DNA of 64,000 nt from Candidatus Rokuibacteriota bacterium (GTDB lineage: Bacteria; Methylomirabilota; Methylomirabilia; Rokubacteriales; CSP1-6): contig QHSU01000066.1 in NCBI GenBank assembly GCA_003220535.1, positions 169,066 through 233,065 of the forward strand, given 5' to 3'. Shown piece after piece: positions 50,911 through 61,100 of the stretch. Position 1 is the first letter of the stretch, and each line of letters begins with the position of its first letter. The notes under the pieces were generated by a model that saw only the letters and a list, made by a program, of their open reading frames with translations, was not told where the DNA came from and searched no databases. Made by a program: the position numbers and the translations under genes.

Positions 50911-51621
50911 CTATTTCTTGGGCTCGCCTTTCACGACTTTCACCAGCTTCATCGTCCCGTCGCTCACCATCCCGATGCCTGGCGCGTAATACTTGTACTC
51001 CGTGGTGAAGCGCGCCAGGGGACTGGTCTCCTCGATCTTCAAGCAGTTCTTGAACTCCCCGGCCGGAGTCTTGACGGTCTCGGTCATGCTGACGATCGTG
51101 GCACGGTCCATCGCGATCTTAGGGGCAACCTCCTGGTAGTACCTCGAATGCAGCAACACTCGACCCGGCATCATGAGGCCGAACTTGCTGCCGTTGACAC
51201 CCGAGAGCCACGTCCCATCGTGGTTGACGACCTTGCCGTCTTTGTACATGTCGACGTCTTCTCCGAAGTAGAAAACGTCGTTGGTCCGCTTGCTGATCGC
51301 GAAGTAGTTCCTGGCCACCTCGGTCAGCTTGCCGCCCTTGGTTTCTCGCTCCTCGACGACCCGCGTCTCGACGCCGTCCACCTTCTTCGTCTCGTTCAGG
51401 ACGGTGATGGTCAGCTGTGCGCCCTCTCCCTCTAGAACGAGCGTGTAACCCGGTTCCAGGATGAAGTAGGGGTTGCGCCCCACGGAGACCAGCTCGTTCG
51501 GCTCCAGCAGGAACGCGGACGTCCAGTCGCCCGACTTGACGCACGCCGCGAGCACCCCGACCGCGATTCCGACGACGGCGATCAACGGCAACGCGAGCCA
51601 CAGAACTTTACGCATGCGCAT
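50911..51621 (-). CDS. Lipoprotein of unknown function
   Basis: 236 residues. MRMRKVLWLALPLIAVVGIA then VGVLAAC gives a lipobox; the mature protein is beta-rich: NPYFILEPGYTLVLEGEG, VVEERETKGGKLTEVARNYF, DVFYFGEDVDMYKDGKVV, YYAPGIGMVSDGTMKLVKV. The plan (NP-F-L-PG, GK-------Y-APG-G-V) is shared with the secreted protein at 57226-58146, so they are probably distant relatives. Likely envelope sensor or carrier; function unknown. Confidence 0.75.
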   Translation of the reverse strand: MRMRKVLWLALPLIAVVGIAVGVLAACVKSGDWTSAFLLEPNELVSVGRNPYFILEPGYTLVLEGEGAQLTITVLNETKKVDGVETRVVEERETKGGKLTEVARNYFAISKRTNDVFYFGEDVDMYKDGKVVNHDGTWLSGVNGSKFGLMMPGRVLLHSRYYQEVAPKIAMDRATIVSMTETVKTPAGEFKNCLKIEETSPLARFTTEYKYYAPGIGMVSDGTMKLVKVVKGEPKK

Positions 51622-51684
51622 GATGCACCGCTCCTTCGTTGGTGTCGTGAGCTTCGTCGTCCCGCCGGCTTCTGTCCACGTCCT

Positions 51685-52116
51685 TCACGATGCGCTCGGT
51701 CGAGAGATCGAGAGGGAGGCGCGCAGTGATCGAGACAACCTTCGAGCGCGCCGACGACTGTTGTTGCCCTTGCCCGGGCGCGGTATGGTCCGCCGCTCGA
51801 GCAGCGGCGCGCAGAGCGCTGCGCCAGTGGCGAGCGCGATGAAGGGAAGGGTCGGCCGAGTCGCGTCCATCGCTCCGTCGGTGTCCATCAGACGCTCGGC
51901 GGCGGCGGCGGCGAAGAACTCGGCCAGCGCCCCGATGAGCCGGACGTCCTCCTCGAGGCGCGGCGTGAGCTCCATCCTGAGCTTGCCCGCCCTGGTACAC
52001 GCTGCCGGCGCGCCCGGGACCGACGCGGCCGTCGCACGGACCTTGCGTCCGGCGTGGATCGAAGTCGGTTGGGCCGCGCCGGTGGCGAGCGCGATGAGGC
52101 GGAGCGTCGGTCGCAT
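51685..52116 (-). CDS. Small protein with internal duplication
   Basis: 143 residues from ATG 52116, with AGGAGG seven bases upstream, the strongest argument that it is real. Residues 1-19 (RPTLRLIALATGAAQPTS) are repeated at 87-104 (RPTLPFIALATGAALCAP), so part of the start, including coding DNA, was duplicated. The middle RLEEDVRLIGALAEFFAAAA is a helix. The C-terminal 35 residues are Arg/Ser-rich and may be out of frame. Confidence 0.45.
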   Translation of the reverse strand: MRPTLRLIALATGAAQPTSIHAGRKVRATAASVPGAPAACTRAGKLRMELTPRLEEDVRLIGALAEFFAAAAAERLMDTDGAMDATRPTLPFIALATGAALCAPLLERRTIPRPGKGNNSRRRARRLSRSLRASLSISRPSAS

Positions 52117-52223
52117 GGCGTTCCTCCTTGATTTGCTGGATGCGACCTTAAAGGTGCGTGCCTGAACGGGCCGTGAGCCCGCCATTCATCTGCCGTTCAG
52201 GTAGCGCTGCTGTATTATCTGGC

Positions 52224-52556
52224 ATGGGCTACCGCCGCCGTTTGGGCCTCGTCGTTCTCGCTCTGGTGCTCGCCTGCGCCATGGTGGCGAGGGCCGACGA
52301 TGATCATGCTCGTGCCAAAGCGGCGCGTGACGCGGGCGAGATCGTCTCGCTCCGGGCGATCCTCGACCGGGTGGAAGCGGAGTTCACGGGATCTCCAGTC
52401 GAAATCGAGCTCGACGACGACGACGCCGGCCACTGGATCTACAAGGTCAAGTTGCTGGCGCCCGGTGGGGCGATCGTGAAGCTCGAGTATGACGCCCGCG
52501 ACGCAAAGCTGATTCGTGCCAAGGGCCGCGGCGCTGACGCCGCGCGGCGGCGCTGA
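52224..52556 (+). CDS. PepSY-domain exported protein
   Basis: 110 residues from ATG 52224. Signal peptide RRRLGLVVLALVLACAMVARA; the mature part AGEIVSLRAILDRVEAEFTG and YKVKLLAPGGAIVKLEYDAR matches a PepSY domain. Such proteins are commonly encoded just before PhoP/PhoQ-type two-component genes and may tune the sensor. Eight bases separate it from the response regulator. Confidence 0.85.
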   Translation: MGYRRRLGLVVLALVLACAMVARADDDHARAKAARDAGEIVSLRAILDRVEAEFTGSPVEIELDDDDAGHWIYKVKLLAPGGAIVKLEYDARDAKLIRAKGRGADAARRR

Positions 52557-52564
52557 GCCGACTG

Positions 52565-53227
52565 ATGCGGATCCTGATCGTCGAGGACGACCCGCTCCTG
52601 AGCCGGCAACTGGCGGACACCCTGTCCCGCGCCGGCGATGCGGTCGATTGCGCCGGCGATGGCGAGGAGGGACATTTTCTCGGCGACACCGAGCCCTACA
52701 ATGCCGTCGTCCTCGATCTCGGCCTACCCCGGCTGGACGGGATCACAGTGCTCAAGCGGTGGCGAGCCGCCGGCCGGACCATGCCGGTCCTGATCCTGAC
52801 GGCGCGCGGCAGTTGGGCTGAGAAGGTGCAGGGCATCGATGCCGGGGCCGACGACTACCTCGCCAAACCATTCCAGACGGAAGAGCTCCTGGCCCGGCTC
52901 CGCGCGTTGATCCGCCGCGCCCATGGGCATGCCAAGACCGAGCTGACATGCGAGGGGGTGACGCTCGACACTGGCTCCGGCAAGGTGACGGTGAACGGCT
53001 CCCCCGTCGATCTCTCGGCGCACGAGTACCGGGTGCTCCGCTACCTGATGCACCGCAAAGGCCAGGTCGTCTCGCGCAGCGAGCTGGTCGAGCACATCTA
53101 CGCCCAAGACTTCGATCGCGACTCCAACACCATCGAAGTCTTCGTGGCTCGCCTCCGGCGCAAGCTCGGAGTCAACGTCATCAAGACGGTCCGCGGGCTC
53201 GGCTACCGGCTGGAAGAGCCGGGGTGA
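52565..53227 (+). CDS. OmpR/PhoP-family response regulator
   Basis: 220 residues. Receiver domain with acidic pair ED-D (residues 7-9), phosphorylated Asp51, Thr79 and Lys101; C-terminal winged helix with VDLSAHEYRVLRYLMHR and DRDSNTIEVFVARLRRKLG. It should bind direct repeats in promoters when phosphorylated by the adjacent kinase. Stop overlaps the kinase start (GTGA). Confidence 0.95.
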   Translation: MRILIVEDDPLLSRQLADTLSRAGDAVDCAGDGEEGHFLGDTEPYNAVVLDLGLPRLDGITVLKRWRAAGRTMPVLILTARGSWAEKVQGIDAGADDYLAKPFQTEELLARLRALIRRAHGHAKTELTCEGVTLDTGSGKVTVNGSPVDLSAHEYRVLRYLMHRKGQVVSRSELVEHIYAQDFDRDSNTIEVFVARLRRKLGVNVIKTVRGLGYRLEEPG

Positions 53228-54576
53228 TCGCTGTCAATTCCCTGCGCCTGCGGCTGCTCGTCGGCGCCGTCATCTGGATCTTGCTCGCCCTGGCCGCGGC
53301 CGGCACAGTCCTGGCGGCGCTATTTCGCGCCCACGTCGAACGCCGGCTCGATGCCGAGCTGGCGATCCAGCTCGAGCAAATCGCCGCAGCGCTGGAGCGC
53401 CCAGGGACGGAAAAGCTCATCCTGACGCACCAACCGAGCGACCCTCGATTCCGCAAGCCGTATTCGGGATTCTATTGGCAGGTCGACAATCTGGAGGGTC
53501 CGATATTCCGCTCGCGCTCGCTTTGGGACGTCGCACTCCGTCTGCCGCTCGAAGCATCGCCGGACGGCCAGGTCCACCGCCATCGGATATCTGGCCCCGA
53601 GGGACAGTGGCTGATCGCTCTGGAGCGAACCGTGACGCTCCCCGACGTTCCAGGGGCCTACCGCGTGCTCGCCGCCATGGACGAAACGGAGCTGATCGCC
53701 GCGGCCGCGGCATTCACGCGCACGCTCGTCCTCTCCCTCGGCGTCTTGGCCGTCGCCCTGGTCGCGGCCGTCGCGATCCAGGTGCACGTCGGGCTCCGAC
53801 CGCTCCACCGACTTCGCGCCGGCGTGGCGGCGATCCGCGAGGGCCGCATCAAACGGCTCGAGGGGCCCTTCCCGACCGAGACCCAGCCGTTGGTCGAGGA
53901 TCTCAACGCACTGCTTCAACGCAACGAGGAGGTCGTCGCGCGGGGCCGTACACAGGCCGGCAATCTCGCGCACGGCTTGAAGACGCCGCTGAGCGTCCTG
54001 GCCAACGAGGTCGACCGCCTCGCCGCCGACGGCGCCTCCCAGCTCTCCGCCGCGATGCGCGGCCAGATCGCGACGATGCGACAGCAAATCGACTACCATT
54101 TGGCGCGGGCGCGCGCGGCCGCCTCGCTCGATGTGCCGGGCGCGCGCGTGCCGGTGGCGCCGTCGGTCGCGGCGATCCATCGCACGCTGGCGCGCCTCTA
54201 TGGCGACCGCGAACTGCAGTTCGCGATTGAGATCCCGGCCGATCACGTTTTCCGTGGCGAGCAGCAGGACCTCGAAGAAATGCTCGGGAACCTAATGGAC
54301 AACGCCTGCAAATGGGCCCGGGGCCGCATAGCGGCGACGAGCCGCCGCGACGATGGCCACCTGACGATCACGATCGAGGACGACGGGCCCGGCTTACCAA
54401 GTGAGCAGCAGGGCTATGCGCTGGCCCCAGGCGCGCGATTCGACGAGAAGGTGCCGGGGACCGGCCTGGGGCTCGCGATCGTGCGCGATCTGGCGACACT
54501 CTACAACGGTTCCATCAAGCTCGGGAGCTCTGGTCTCGGCGGACTGAGAGCGGAGCTCACCCTGCCGGCCGGCTAG
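53224..54576 (+). CDS. Sensor histidine kinase
   Basis: 450 residues from GTG 53224, overlapping the regulator stop. Two membrane helices (about residues 10-35 and 160-185) border a periplasmic sensor domain, then HAMP-like RPLHRLRAGVAAIREG. H box NLAHGLKTPLSVL with His250; N box DNACKWA near 355; G boxes DDGPGLP and GTGLGLAIV. The H box lacks the usual Glu after His (HGLKTP instead of HELRTP), as in PhoQ-like kinases. Confidence 0.94.
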   Translation: MIAVNSLRLRLLVGAVIWILLALAAAGTVLAALFRAHVERRLDAELAIQLEQIAAALERPGTEKLILTHQPSDPRFRKPYSGFYWQVDNLEGPIFRSRSLWDVALRLPLEASPDGQVHRHRISGPEGQWLIALERTVTLPDVPGAYRVLAAMDETELIAAAAAFTRTLVLSLGVLAVALVAAVAIQVHVGLRPLHRLRAGVAAIREGRIKRLEGPFPTETQPLVEDLNALLQRNEEVVARGRTQAGNLAHGLKTPLSVLANEVDRLAADGASQLSAAMRGQIATMRQQIDYHLARARAAASLDVPGARVPVAPSVAAIHRTLARLYGDRELQFAIEIPADHVFRGEQQDLEEMLGNLMDNACKWARGRIAATSRRDDGHLTITIEDDGPGLPSEQQGYALAPGARFDEKVPGTGLGLAIVRDLATLYNGSIKLGSSGLGGLRAELTLPAG

Positions 54577-54622
54577 AACGGGAGGACGCTCCGGCCAAGG
54601 AGCGTCTTGCGGAGGGCCCGCA

Positions 54623-54874
54623 ATGAGTTCTCGCGACTACGCCTTGTTCGCCATGCTGATCGCTACCGCTGTCGCCGGTTGCGCCGAGTTGCACTGGACC
54701 AAGCCGGGTGCCACCGTCGAGGACTTCAACCGGGACAGTCACGCGTGTGGCCTCGACGCGCAGCGCGGGGTCTTCGTTGGCGCGCCGGTCAACACGCGGG
54801 TCTACCGGAGCTGCATGTTCGCCCGCGGTTACCGACGCGTGGAGGGCGGGCCGTGGGTCGGGTTGAGGGACTAG
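54623..54874 (+). CDS. Small lipoprotein
   Basis: 83 residues. ALFAMLIATAVAGCAELHW has a lipobox (VAGC). The mature part KPGATVEDFNRDSHACG and YRSCMFARGYRRVEGG resembles small outer-membrane lipoproteins with two cysteines that may form a disulfide. 46 bases after the kinase gene, with GGAGGG about 11 bases upstream of the ATG. Confidence 0.7.
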   Translation: MSSRDYALFAMLIATAVAGCAELHWTKPGATVEDFNRDSHACGLDAQRGVFVGAPVNTRVYRSCMFARGYRRVEGGPWVGLRD

Positions 54875-54902
54875 CTCAGCCGCGTTCGCTTGTCGGCTCG
54901 CC

Positions 54903-56174
54903 TCACCATTCGTAGGTCAGCCGAAGGATCCATGCGTCGGAATCCCTGCCCGTGCCACCCTGAATTTTGGGGTAGTCCTGCTCGTTGGCGTATTCGAGCG
55001 CGAGTCGGATGTTGTCCGACAGCCAGCTGCCAACGGTTCCGAGCAATCGCCGTTGAGGAAATCCCCCCTGCAACCCGGCGGTCGCCGAGTAGTTGAAGGC
55101 GCCGTACGGTCGTAGGCCGAAGAGCTTCGTCATATAGCCAAGCTCGACCTGCCACGCCTCGGGCATGGTGCTGACATCGCGGCGCGATCGCGTGAAGTGC
55201 ACTCTGTTCATCGCCCCGTCGTATTCCGCGATGAGTGAGAATCCGGCCATGCCGAGGCGGCCGTGCACGGAGATGCCAGGCGTGTAGGCACGTTTCGGGC
55301 GCGTCTGCAGCTCCGCGAACGCGGCGGTCAATCCGTCGGTATCGAAGACGGAGTCGATCCAGTCGACACCGACATCGAACGACAGGAGGTCGGTCTTCAT
55401 CTCATAACCAACGGTGGCGCCGTAGTGTTCGAGGTGTTTTCCGCGCTTCCGGTTGTCCGTCGTGCCGTTGTAGACATAGGCGCCGGCATTGAATCCAAAT
55501 TTCCTGAAGCCAAGGAGCACGTAGTCCTCTTTAGCCTCGAACACCTCGATGGTCAGCGGGCCGGTAATCGTCAACGACTCTTCGAATCTGGCCGCAACGG
55601 TGGTGCCCGTGGAGACTCCGAACGGCACCACGCCGCGGCCCGTCTTCAGGTAGACCGGAAGCACCGTGGGCTTCGCAATCGTGATCAGCCCCTCGTTCAC
55701 GGTGATCTTGTCGTTCGCGCTATCCCACTGAAGCGAGAGCTCTGCCTTGGCCCAGTCGACGACGTCGGCTTCGAAGTCGAACTCGGCCGTGGTGAGAGCG
55801 AAATCACTGGAACGCAGGCGGTCGAAGTCCTTCCGCGTGCCCGCTTCGACCTCGAGGGCGCCTCCGAGTTGGATCTTTTCCCGGGCCGTTTTGAGGGGCC
55901 CGGGGGGAGGCTCTACGGCCACCGATTGGGACGGGTCCCTCGGCGCTTCTCCGACCGCCTCTTTGGGCGCCGCCGCAGGCTGCTTGCCCACCGCGTTTTC
56001 CAGGTCGCGGACTCGTTTTCTCAGCTCCTCGTTTTGCTTCAGGACCTCCTGCATCATCTTCTTGAGAGCTTCCACGTCCCCGGGCGCTGCCTGTTGAGCC
56101 TGGGCCGCTGACCCGGACAGGACACAGAACACAGACGCCGCGATCAGGCTCCGCTTGAATCTCCAGTCATTCAT
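54903..56174 (-). CDS. LbtU-like outer-membrane porin
   Basis: 423 residues. Signal peptide to GSAAQAQ, then a coiled coil (DVEALKKMMQEVLKQNEELR and on to DLENAVG, about residues 33-65), a Pro-rich linker, and a beta-barrel domain that ends in the aromatic YEW typical of outer-membrane proteins. The plan matches the LbtU siderophore-porin family: an N-terminal trimer stalk with a barrel. It could import siderophores or pass other solutes. Separated by 168 bases from the upstream gene, so it may have its own promoter. Confidence 0.85.
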   Translation of the reverse strand: MNDWRFKRSLIAASVFCVLSGSAAQAQQAAPGDVEALKKMMQEVLKQNEELRKRVRDLENAVGKQPAAAPKEAVGEAPRDPSQSVAVEPPPGPLKTAREKIQLGGALEVEAGTRKDFDRLRSSDFALTTAEFDFEADVVDWAKAELSLQWDSANDKITVNEGLITIAKPTVLPVYLKTGRGVVPFGVSTGTTVAARFEESLTITGPLTIEVFEAKEDYVLLGFRKFGFNAGAYVYNGTTDNRKRGKHLEHYGATVGYEMKTDLLSFDVGVDWIDSVFDTDGLTAAFAELQTRPKRAYTPGISVHGRLGMAGFSLIAEYDGAMNRVHFTRSRRDVSTMPEAWQVELGYMTKLFGLRPYGAFNYSATAGLQGGFPQRRLLGTVGSWLSDNIRLALEYANEQDYPKIQGGTGRDSDAWILRLTYEW

Positions 56175-56341
56175 TTGCGCCGCTCCTGAAGACCGTTGTC
56201 GCTTCGAGGACTTTTCACATCTTCAGCCGGGCACTACGGAGGACCAAGCTTCGGGACGTGTTCCGACGGAAAGCACGTGCCCTACAAGCAACTATAGGTT
56301 GACAGGGTACGCGAACCAAAAAAAATCGCGGGCCGGAGGGC

Positions 56342-57229
56342 CTACCTCGTGACGATGGCCTCGGTGGGAGGCTTCTCGAGGAACTGGGCCGGGCTCAGCA
56401 CGAACTGATCGAACGCGACGCCCTCCATACCGGCCTGGACCTTAACGGTGACTTCCCGGCTGTCGCGGAAATAGATCAGGGAGTCGGTCGACTTGGAGTC
56501 CGCCTCGCACGGGACCCATTTCCAGCCTTGCCGAAGGGGCCCTTGAACGGTCAGGTAACTCGCGGTGTTAGGCCTGAAAACGTTCTTGTCGGCCTTGTCC
56601 ACCGCCTGCGAGATCTGGACATAGAGCCGGTTGGCTTGCGATATCCCCATCGGCTCTCCCACCAGCATGCGGACCCAGCAGCGGTAGGGCACGCCCCCTT
56701 GAACCTTGACCTTGATCGTTACGTGCGGGTCCTCCTCGGGAGGAGGGTTCAGCTTGTCCCCGGTCTGGATGGTTCCGACCATCTTGCCCCCCGGGGATTG
56801 CCGGCTCGGCCAGAACTCGAACTCGAACAGCGCACGCTCCGACAGATCGGATGCGTAAACAACGATCTCTGACGCGACGAGCGTCTTCTGATCCTGGCTA
56901 CTCTCAGGGGCCGGTGTCTTGTCCGGGATTTCCAGCTTTGGTGCCGGCGTCGTCCCCTGGCTCTCGGGCAGAGCCGCAGTGTTCTCCTGGCTGTTGACTG
57001 AGGGCAATGACTTCTGCTCCTGATCCTCGGCAACCGGCGCCGGTGCCTTCTCCTGGCTCTCGGGCACAGCCGCGGTGTTCTCCTGGCTGTCGTGTGGGGT
57101 CGGTGACTTCTGGTCCTGACCCTCCACGACCGGCGCCGGCGCCTTGTCCTGACTCTCGACGGTGGCGGTGAATCCGACCACCGCCACCGCGAACATCAGC
57201 GACGCGAACGTCGCTGTTGTCGACGTCAT
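56342..57229 (-). CDS. Exported jelly-roll protein with 32-residue tandem repeats
   Basis: 295 residues. Signal peptide to about residue 25, then two near-identical 32-residue repeats (SQDKAPAPVVEGQDQKS...; residues 26-57 and 58-89) plus a partial third, all rich in Gln, Glu, Ser and Pro. From residue ~130 a beta domain follows with GVPYRCWVRMLVG, RLYVQISQAVD, GWKWVPCEAD and EGVAFDQFVLSPAQFL, a carbohydrate-binding-type jelly-roll pattern. Start overlaps the upstream gene's stop (ATGA). Probable wall or surface binding protein. Confidence 0.72.
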   Translation of the reverse strand: MTSTTATFASLMFAVAVVGFTATVESQDKAPAPVVEGQDQKSPTPHDSQENTAAVPESQEKAPAPVAEDQEQKSLPSVNSQENTAALPESQGTTPAPKLEIPDKTPAPESSQDQKTLVASEIVVYASDLSERALFEFEFWPSRQSPGGKMVGTIQTGDKLNPPPEEDPHVTIKVKVQGGVPYRCWVRMLVGEPMGISQANRLYVQISQAVDKADKNVFRPNTASYLTVQGPLRQGWKWVPCEADSKSTDSLIYFRDSREVTVKVQAGMEGVAFDQFVLSPAQFLEKPPTEAIVTR

Positions 57230-58146
57230 CGCTTCTCAGCGCTCGGCAGATGCTCCGAGGGCGGCGTGGCCGCATACACTTCCCTGCTGACGCTATAGGC
57301 GCTCTTCTCGAGTTTCAGCGCCGCCTCGCGAGCCTTGGCCAGGGCCTCCGGGCCGAGCTGCGAGAACTCGGTCAGCTCGAGGACCTCCTGGAGCTTTTCT
57401 CCTTCACCCCTCCAGCCGACTCGAACCTTGCCGACACCGCGCACGTAGTACTTGAGCTGCTCCGCGTTCGGCTCCGCCTTGCTGGTCTCAGCCACGATCA
57501 GAACGTCGTCGTAGCAGCGAAGCGGGACACAAGTCTTCTGGCCCATCTGGTCCACCTTCCCCCGGTCGGTCCACAGGACCGACGGGGCCCACCCCTGGGA
57601 GTAGCCGGGGGTATTGAGCCGCGGCGCCGCCGGCATCATGATCCCCGCTAACGACTCGTTCAATCCGTGGATCCAGGCCGGAGCCCTGATCATCCTCCCG
57701 TTGAAGTATTCCTCGGGGTACTCTCCGAAAGCCCAGACGTTGCCGTCCTTGTCCTGAGCGTAGAAGGCGAGCTCCGCCTCATCCAGCTTGCCTTCCTTGT
57801 AGTCCTCGACCCAGACCACGACCGTGCGTACGCCATCGAGGACCTTGGTCAAATCGGTGACGACGGTGACCAGACGATGGGCGACGCGCTTTCCCCTCTC
57901 GGTGGTGGACCCTGTGTGAACCCACCGCATTCCCGGCTTCAGCGGGAACCAGGGGTTGTCGATCTTGGTCGAACGGTCGAAGTTGTCGCGGTTGAAGTCC
58001 TCGAACTCCTTTTCGGGAGCATCAGGCTTCTGCGCTACCGCGCCGCCGGGCAGCAGGAGACAACTCGACGCGAGCAGGATCGACACGAAGATCCTCGCGA
58101 TGCCGAACGCCCTATGACGAAGTCTGCCGCATTTCACTGTCATCAT
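57226..58146 (-). CDS. Exported protein of unknown function
   Basis: 306 residues. Signal peptide (FGIARIFVSILLASSCLLLP then GGAVAQKP). Mature part: NPWFPLKPGMRWVHTG, VVVWVEDYKEGKLDEAELAFYAQD, GNVWAFGEYPEEY, and YYVRGVGKVRVG, with paired cysteines. The same beta-rich arrangement occurs in the lipoprotein at 50911-51621. It lies 45 bases after the RND pump gene and is coupled to the jelly-roll protein gene, so a periplasmic role next to the efflux system is possible. Confidence 0.8.
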   Translation of the reverse strand: MMTVKCGRLRHRAFGIARIFVSILLASSCLLLPGGAVAQKPDAPEKEFEDFNRDNFDRSTKIDNPWFPLKPGMRWVHTGSTTERGKRVAHRLVTVVTDLTKVLDGVRTVVVWVEDYKEGKLDEAELAFYAQDKDGNVWAFGEYPEEYFNGRMIRAPAWIHGLNESLAGIMMPAAPRLNTPGYSQGWAPSVLWTDRGKVDQMGQKTCVPLRCYDDVLIVAETSKAEPNAEQLKYYVRGVGKVRVGWRGEGEKLQEVLELTEFSQLGPEALAKAREAALKLEKSAYSVSREVYAATPPSEHLPSAEKR

Positions 58147-58191
58147 GTCCCATCGCTCTCCATGTAGATGGATCGAAGGTTCAAAAATTCC

Positions 58192-61100
58192 TTATGCGGG
58201 CCGCTGCTGCGACCTCCCGAAACGCAAGTACAGGGAGGGCACGACGAACAGATTCAGCAAGGTGGACGTGACCAACCCTCCCAGGACGACGATGGCCAGC
58301 GGGTGCTCGATCTCGTTCCCGGGGATATTGCCGGCGATCACCAGGGGAACGATCGCCAGACCGCAAGCCAAGGTAGTCATGAGAATCGGCGAGAGCCGTT
58401 CCCGAGCCCCCCGGACGACGAGCGCAGGGCCGAACGTCTCGCCCTCGTGTCGCTCGAGATGCTGGAAATGGTTGATCATCATGATTCCGTTGCGGGCGGC
58501 GATACCCAGGATCGTGAAGAACCCGACGAGCGAGCCGAGCGAGATGACGCCGTCGGCGAGGTACACCGCGAGGGCGCCGCCCACCAGGGCCGAGGGCAGG
58601 GTCAAGAAGGAGAGCGTGGCCAGCCGCCAGCTCCGGAAGGACGTCAGCAGGAGGAAGAAGACCCCGATCACCGCCGCGACCGAAAAGGTCAGTAAGCGCC
58701 TTTGAGCGGCCTGCCGCTCAGCGTACTCACCGAGCACCTCGGCGCGGTACCCCAGCGGGAACTTGACGTCCTTGAGCCGACGCTGGACGTCGGCGACGAC
58801 GGAGCCGAGGTCGCGGCCGCGGACGTTGGCGCCAACGTCGTGCCGGCGCGAGAGGCCTTCATGCTCGATGCTGTCGGGCGTCGGCTTGACGCTCACGTCG
58901 GCGACCTCGTCCAGGCGCACGTGAACAAAGTCTTTCGGCGTGTCGATCAAGAGCTCCTTGATGCTGGTCAGACTTTGGCGCGCCTTGGGCTTGCTCCACA
59001 CCCACACGTCGTACACCTTGCCGTCCCGGTGGATGTCGGTGACCTCGATGCCGGACACGACGGTCGCTGCCGCCCGACGAATGTCGCCGGGCTTGAGCCC
59101 GAAGTGATGAGCGGCGTCGAGGTTCACCTTCACTTCCACCTGCGGAACGGGCCGGTGAACCTCCATCTTCAGATCCACGAGCCCGGGGATTCCGGTCAGG
59201 GCCTGCTCCACCTCTGCGGCCGTCTGGCGAAGGACCTCCAGATCATGGCCATAGGTGCGCACCACAATCGCTTGCTTGCCTCCTGTCAGCACCTCTTTGA
59301 TGCGTTCCTTGAGATACGTCTGGACGTCGCGATAGAGCCCGGGGTAGCCGTCGACGAGCTCCTGAATCTTGGCCAGCGTCTTGTCGTAGTCCACCTTGGG
59401 GTCGATGCTGATCCAGTTCTCGGTGAAGTTGACGCCGTACGGCTCGTCGCCGGTGATGGCGCGGCCAACGTGGGCGCCGCAGTTGCGGACTCCGGGAATT
59501 GACATCAGCTCTTTACACGCCTTTTGCGTGATCCGGACCATCTCCGGATGCGAGGTGCCGGGAGTGGTCACCCAGTGCATCAGGAAGTCTCGCTCCTTGA
59601 AGCTCGGGAGCAGGGACTGCCCGAGCCAGGGATAGACCACGGCGCCGGCGAGCACGATGACGGCGACGGTGACATACGCCGGGCGCGGGGTGCGAATGAT
59701 CCGGGCGAGGAGCACCTCGTATCGCCGCTGCAGCCACCGCACGAGCGGAGACTCACGACGCTCGATCGCCGCCGTGCCCAGAAGCATCAGGGCCAGCGCC
59801 GGGGTGACGGTCAGGGCGATCACCATCGAGGCCAGCACGGCGAGTGCGTAGGAGAGGGCCAGGGGTTGGAAGAAGGCGCCAGACAGGCCTTCCATGAGGA
59901 AGACCGGTATCAACGTCACCGCCACGATCAGCGTCGCGTAGACGATGGCGCTTCTAACCTCGAGCGAGGCCTCGAGAATGATGGCGGCCGTCGACTTGCG
60001 GCTCCCCTCTCGGCGATGCTGACGCAGCCGCCGCACGATGTTCTCGATGTCGATGATGGCGTCGTCGACGACGACCCCGACGGCGATCACGAACCCGGCC
60101 AGGACCATGGTGTTGATGGTGGTGCCGCGCACGTAGAGTACGAGGGCTCCGGCGACCAGCGACAACGGGATGGCCACCACACTGATCAGCGCGGCCCGCC
60201 ACTCGAAGAGAAACGCGCCGAGCACGACGATGACGAGCAGGCACCCGATCAGCAGAGCGGTCGCGAGATTTTTGAGCGCCAGCTCGATGAAGGTCGCGGG
60301 CCGAAAGATCTGGGCGTCGATCTCGATCCCGGAAAGACCGGGCTTCAGCGCCGCCAAGGCCTCGTCCACCCCGCGCGTCACGTCCAGGGTGTTGGCCCAT
60401 GGCAGCTTCTCGACGATCATCATGAGGCCCGGACCACCATTGATGACCGCGTCCCCGATCATCGGCCAGGTATCCCACTTCACCTCGGCCACCTTCCCCA
60501 GGAGCACGGACTTCCCGTCGTGGCCCTCCAGGGGAATCTTGGCCAGATCCAGCGGCTCGATAACCGGCAAGACGTAGCGGAGCGCGAGCCGCTGATTGGG
60601 AGTATCGATGAACCCCTCGGTCTGCAGCTTCGCGTGCTTGGAATAGGGGAGGGCCGAGAACTCCAGGGCTTCCCCGACCGCCTTCTCGACGTCGCCGAGC
60701 GTCAGGTCGTACACCCGCAACAGCTCCGGGTCCACCAGCACCACCAGGAGCTTGATTCGCTCGCCCCAGATCGGGACGTTGGCGACGCCCGGAACCTGCA
60801 TCAGGCGGAACTTGATCGTCCAGTACGCCGTCATCGAGAGATCGATCAGGTCGTGCTCTTTCGAGGTAATCCCGATCTTCATGGTGCGGCTGGTCGCTGA
60901 CAGAGGCTGGAGCATGATCGGCGCGCCGGCCGAGAGCGGCAGGGTATGAGCCGCCAGCGCGAGGCGCTCTTGCACAAGCTGCCGGGCATGCAACTGGTCG
61001 GTCCCCATCTTGAAGATGAGGCGGATCGCCGACAGACCGGTGACCGACTTGGAGCGCAGGATATCCAGCTCCGGCGTGCCCCTGAGCAGCTCCTCCAGGG

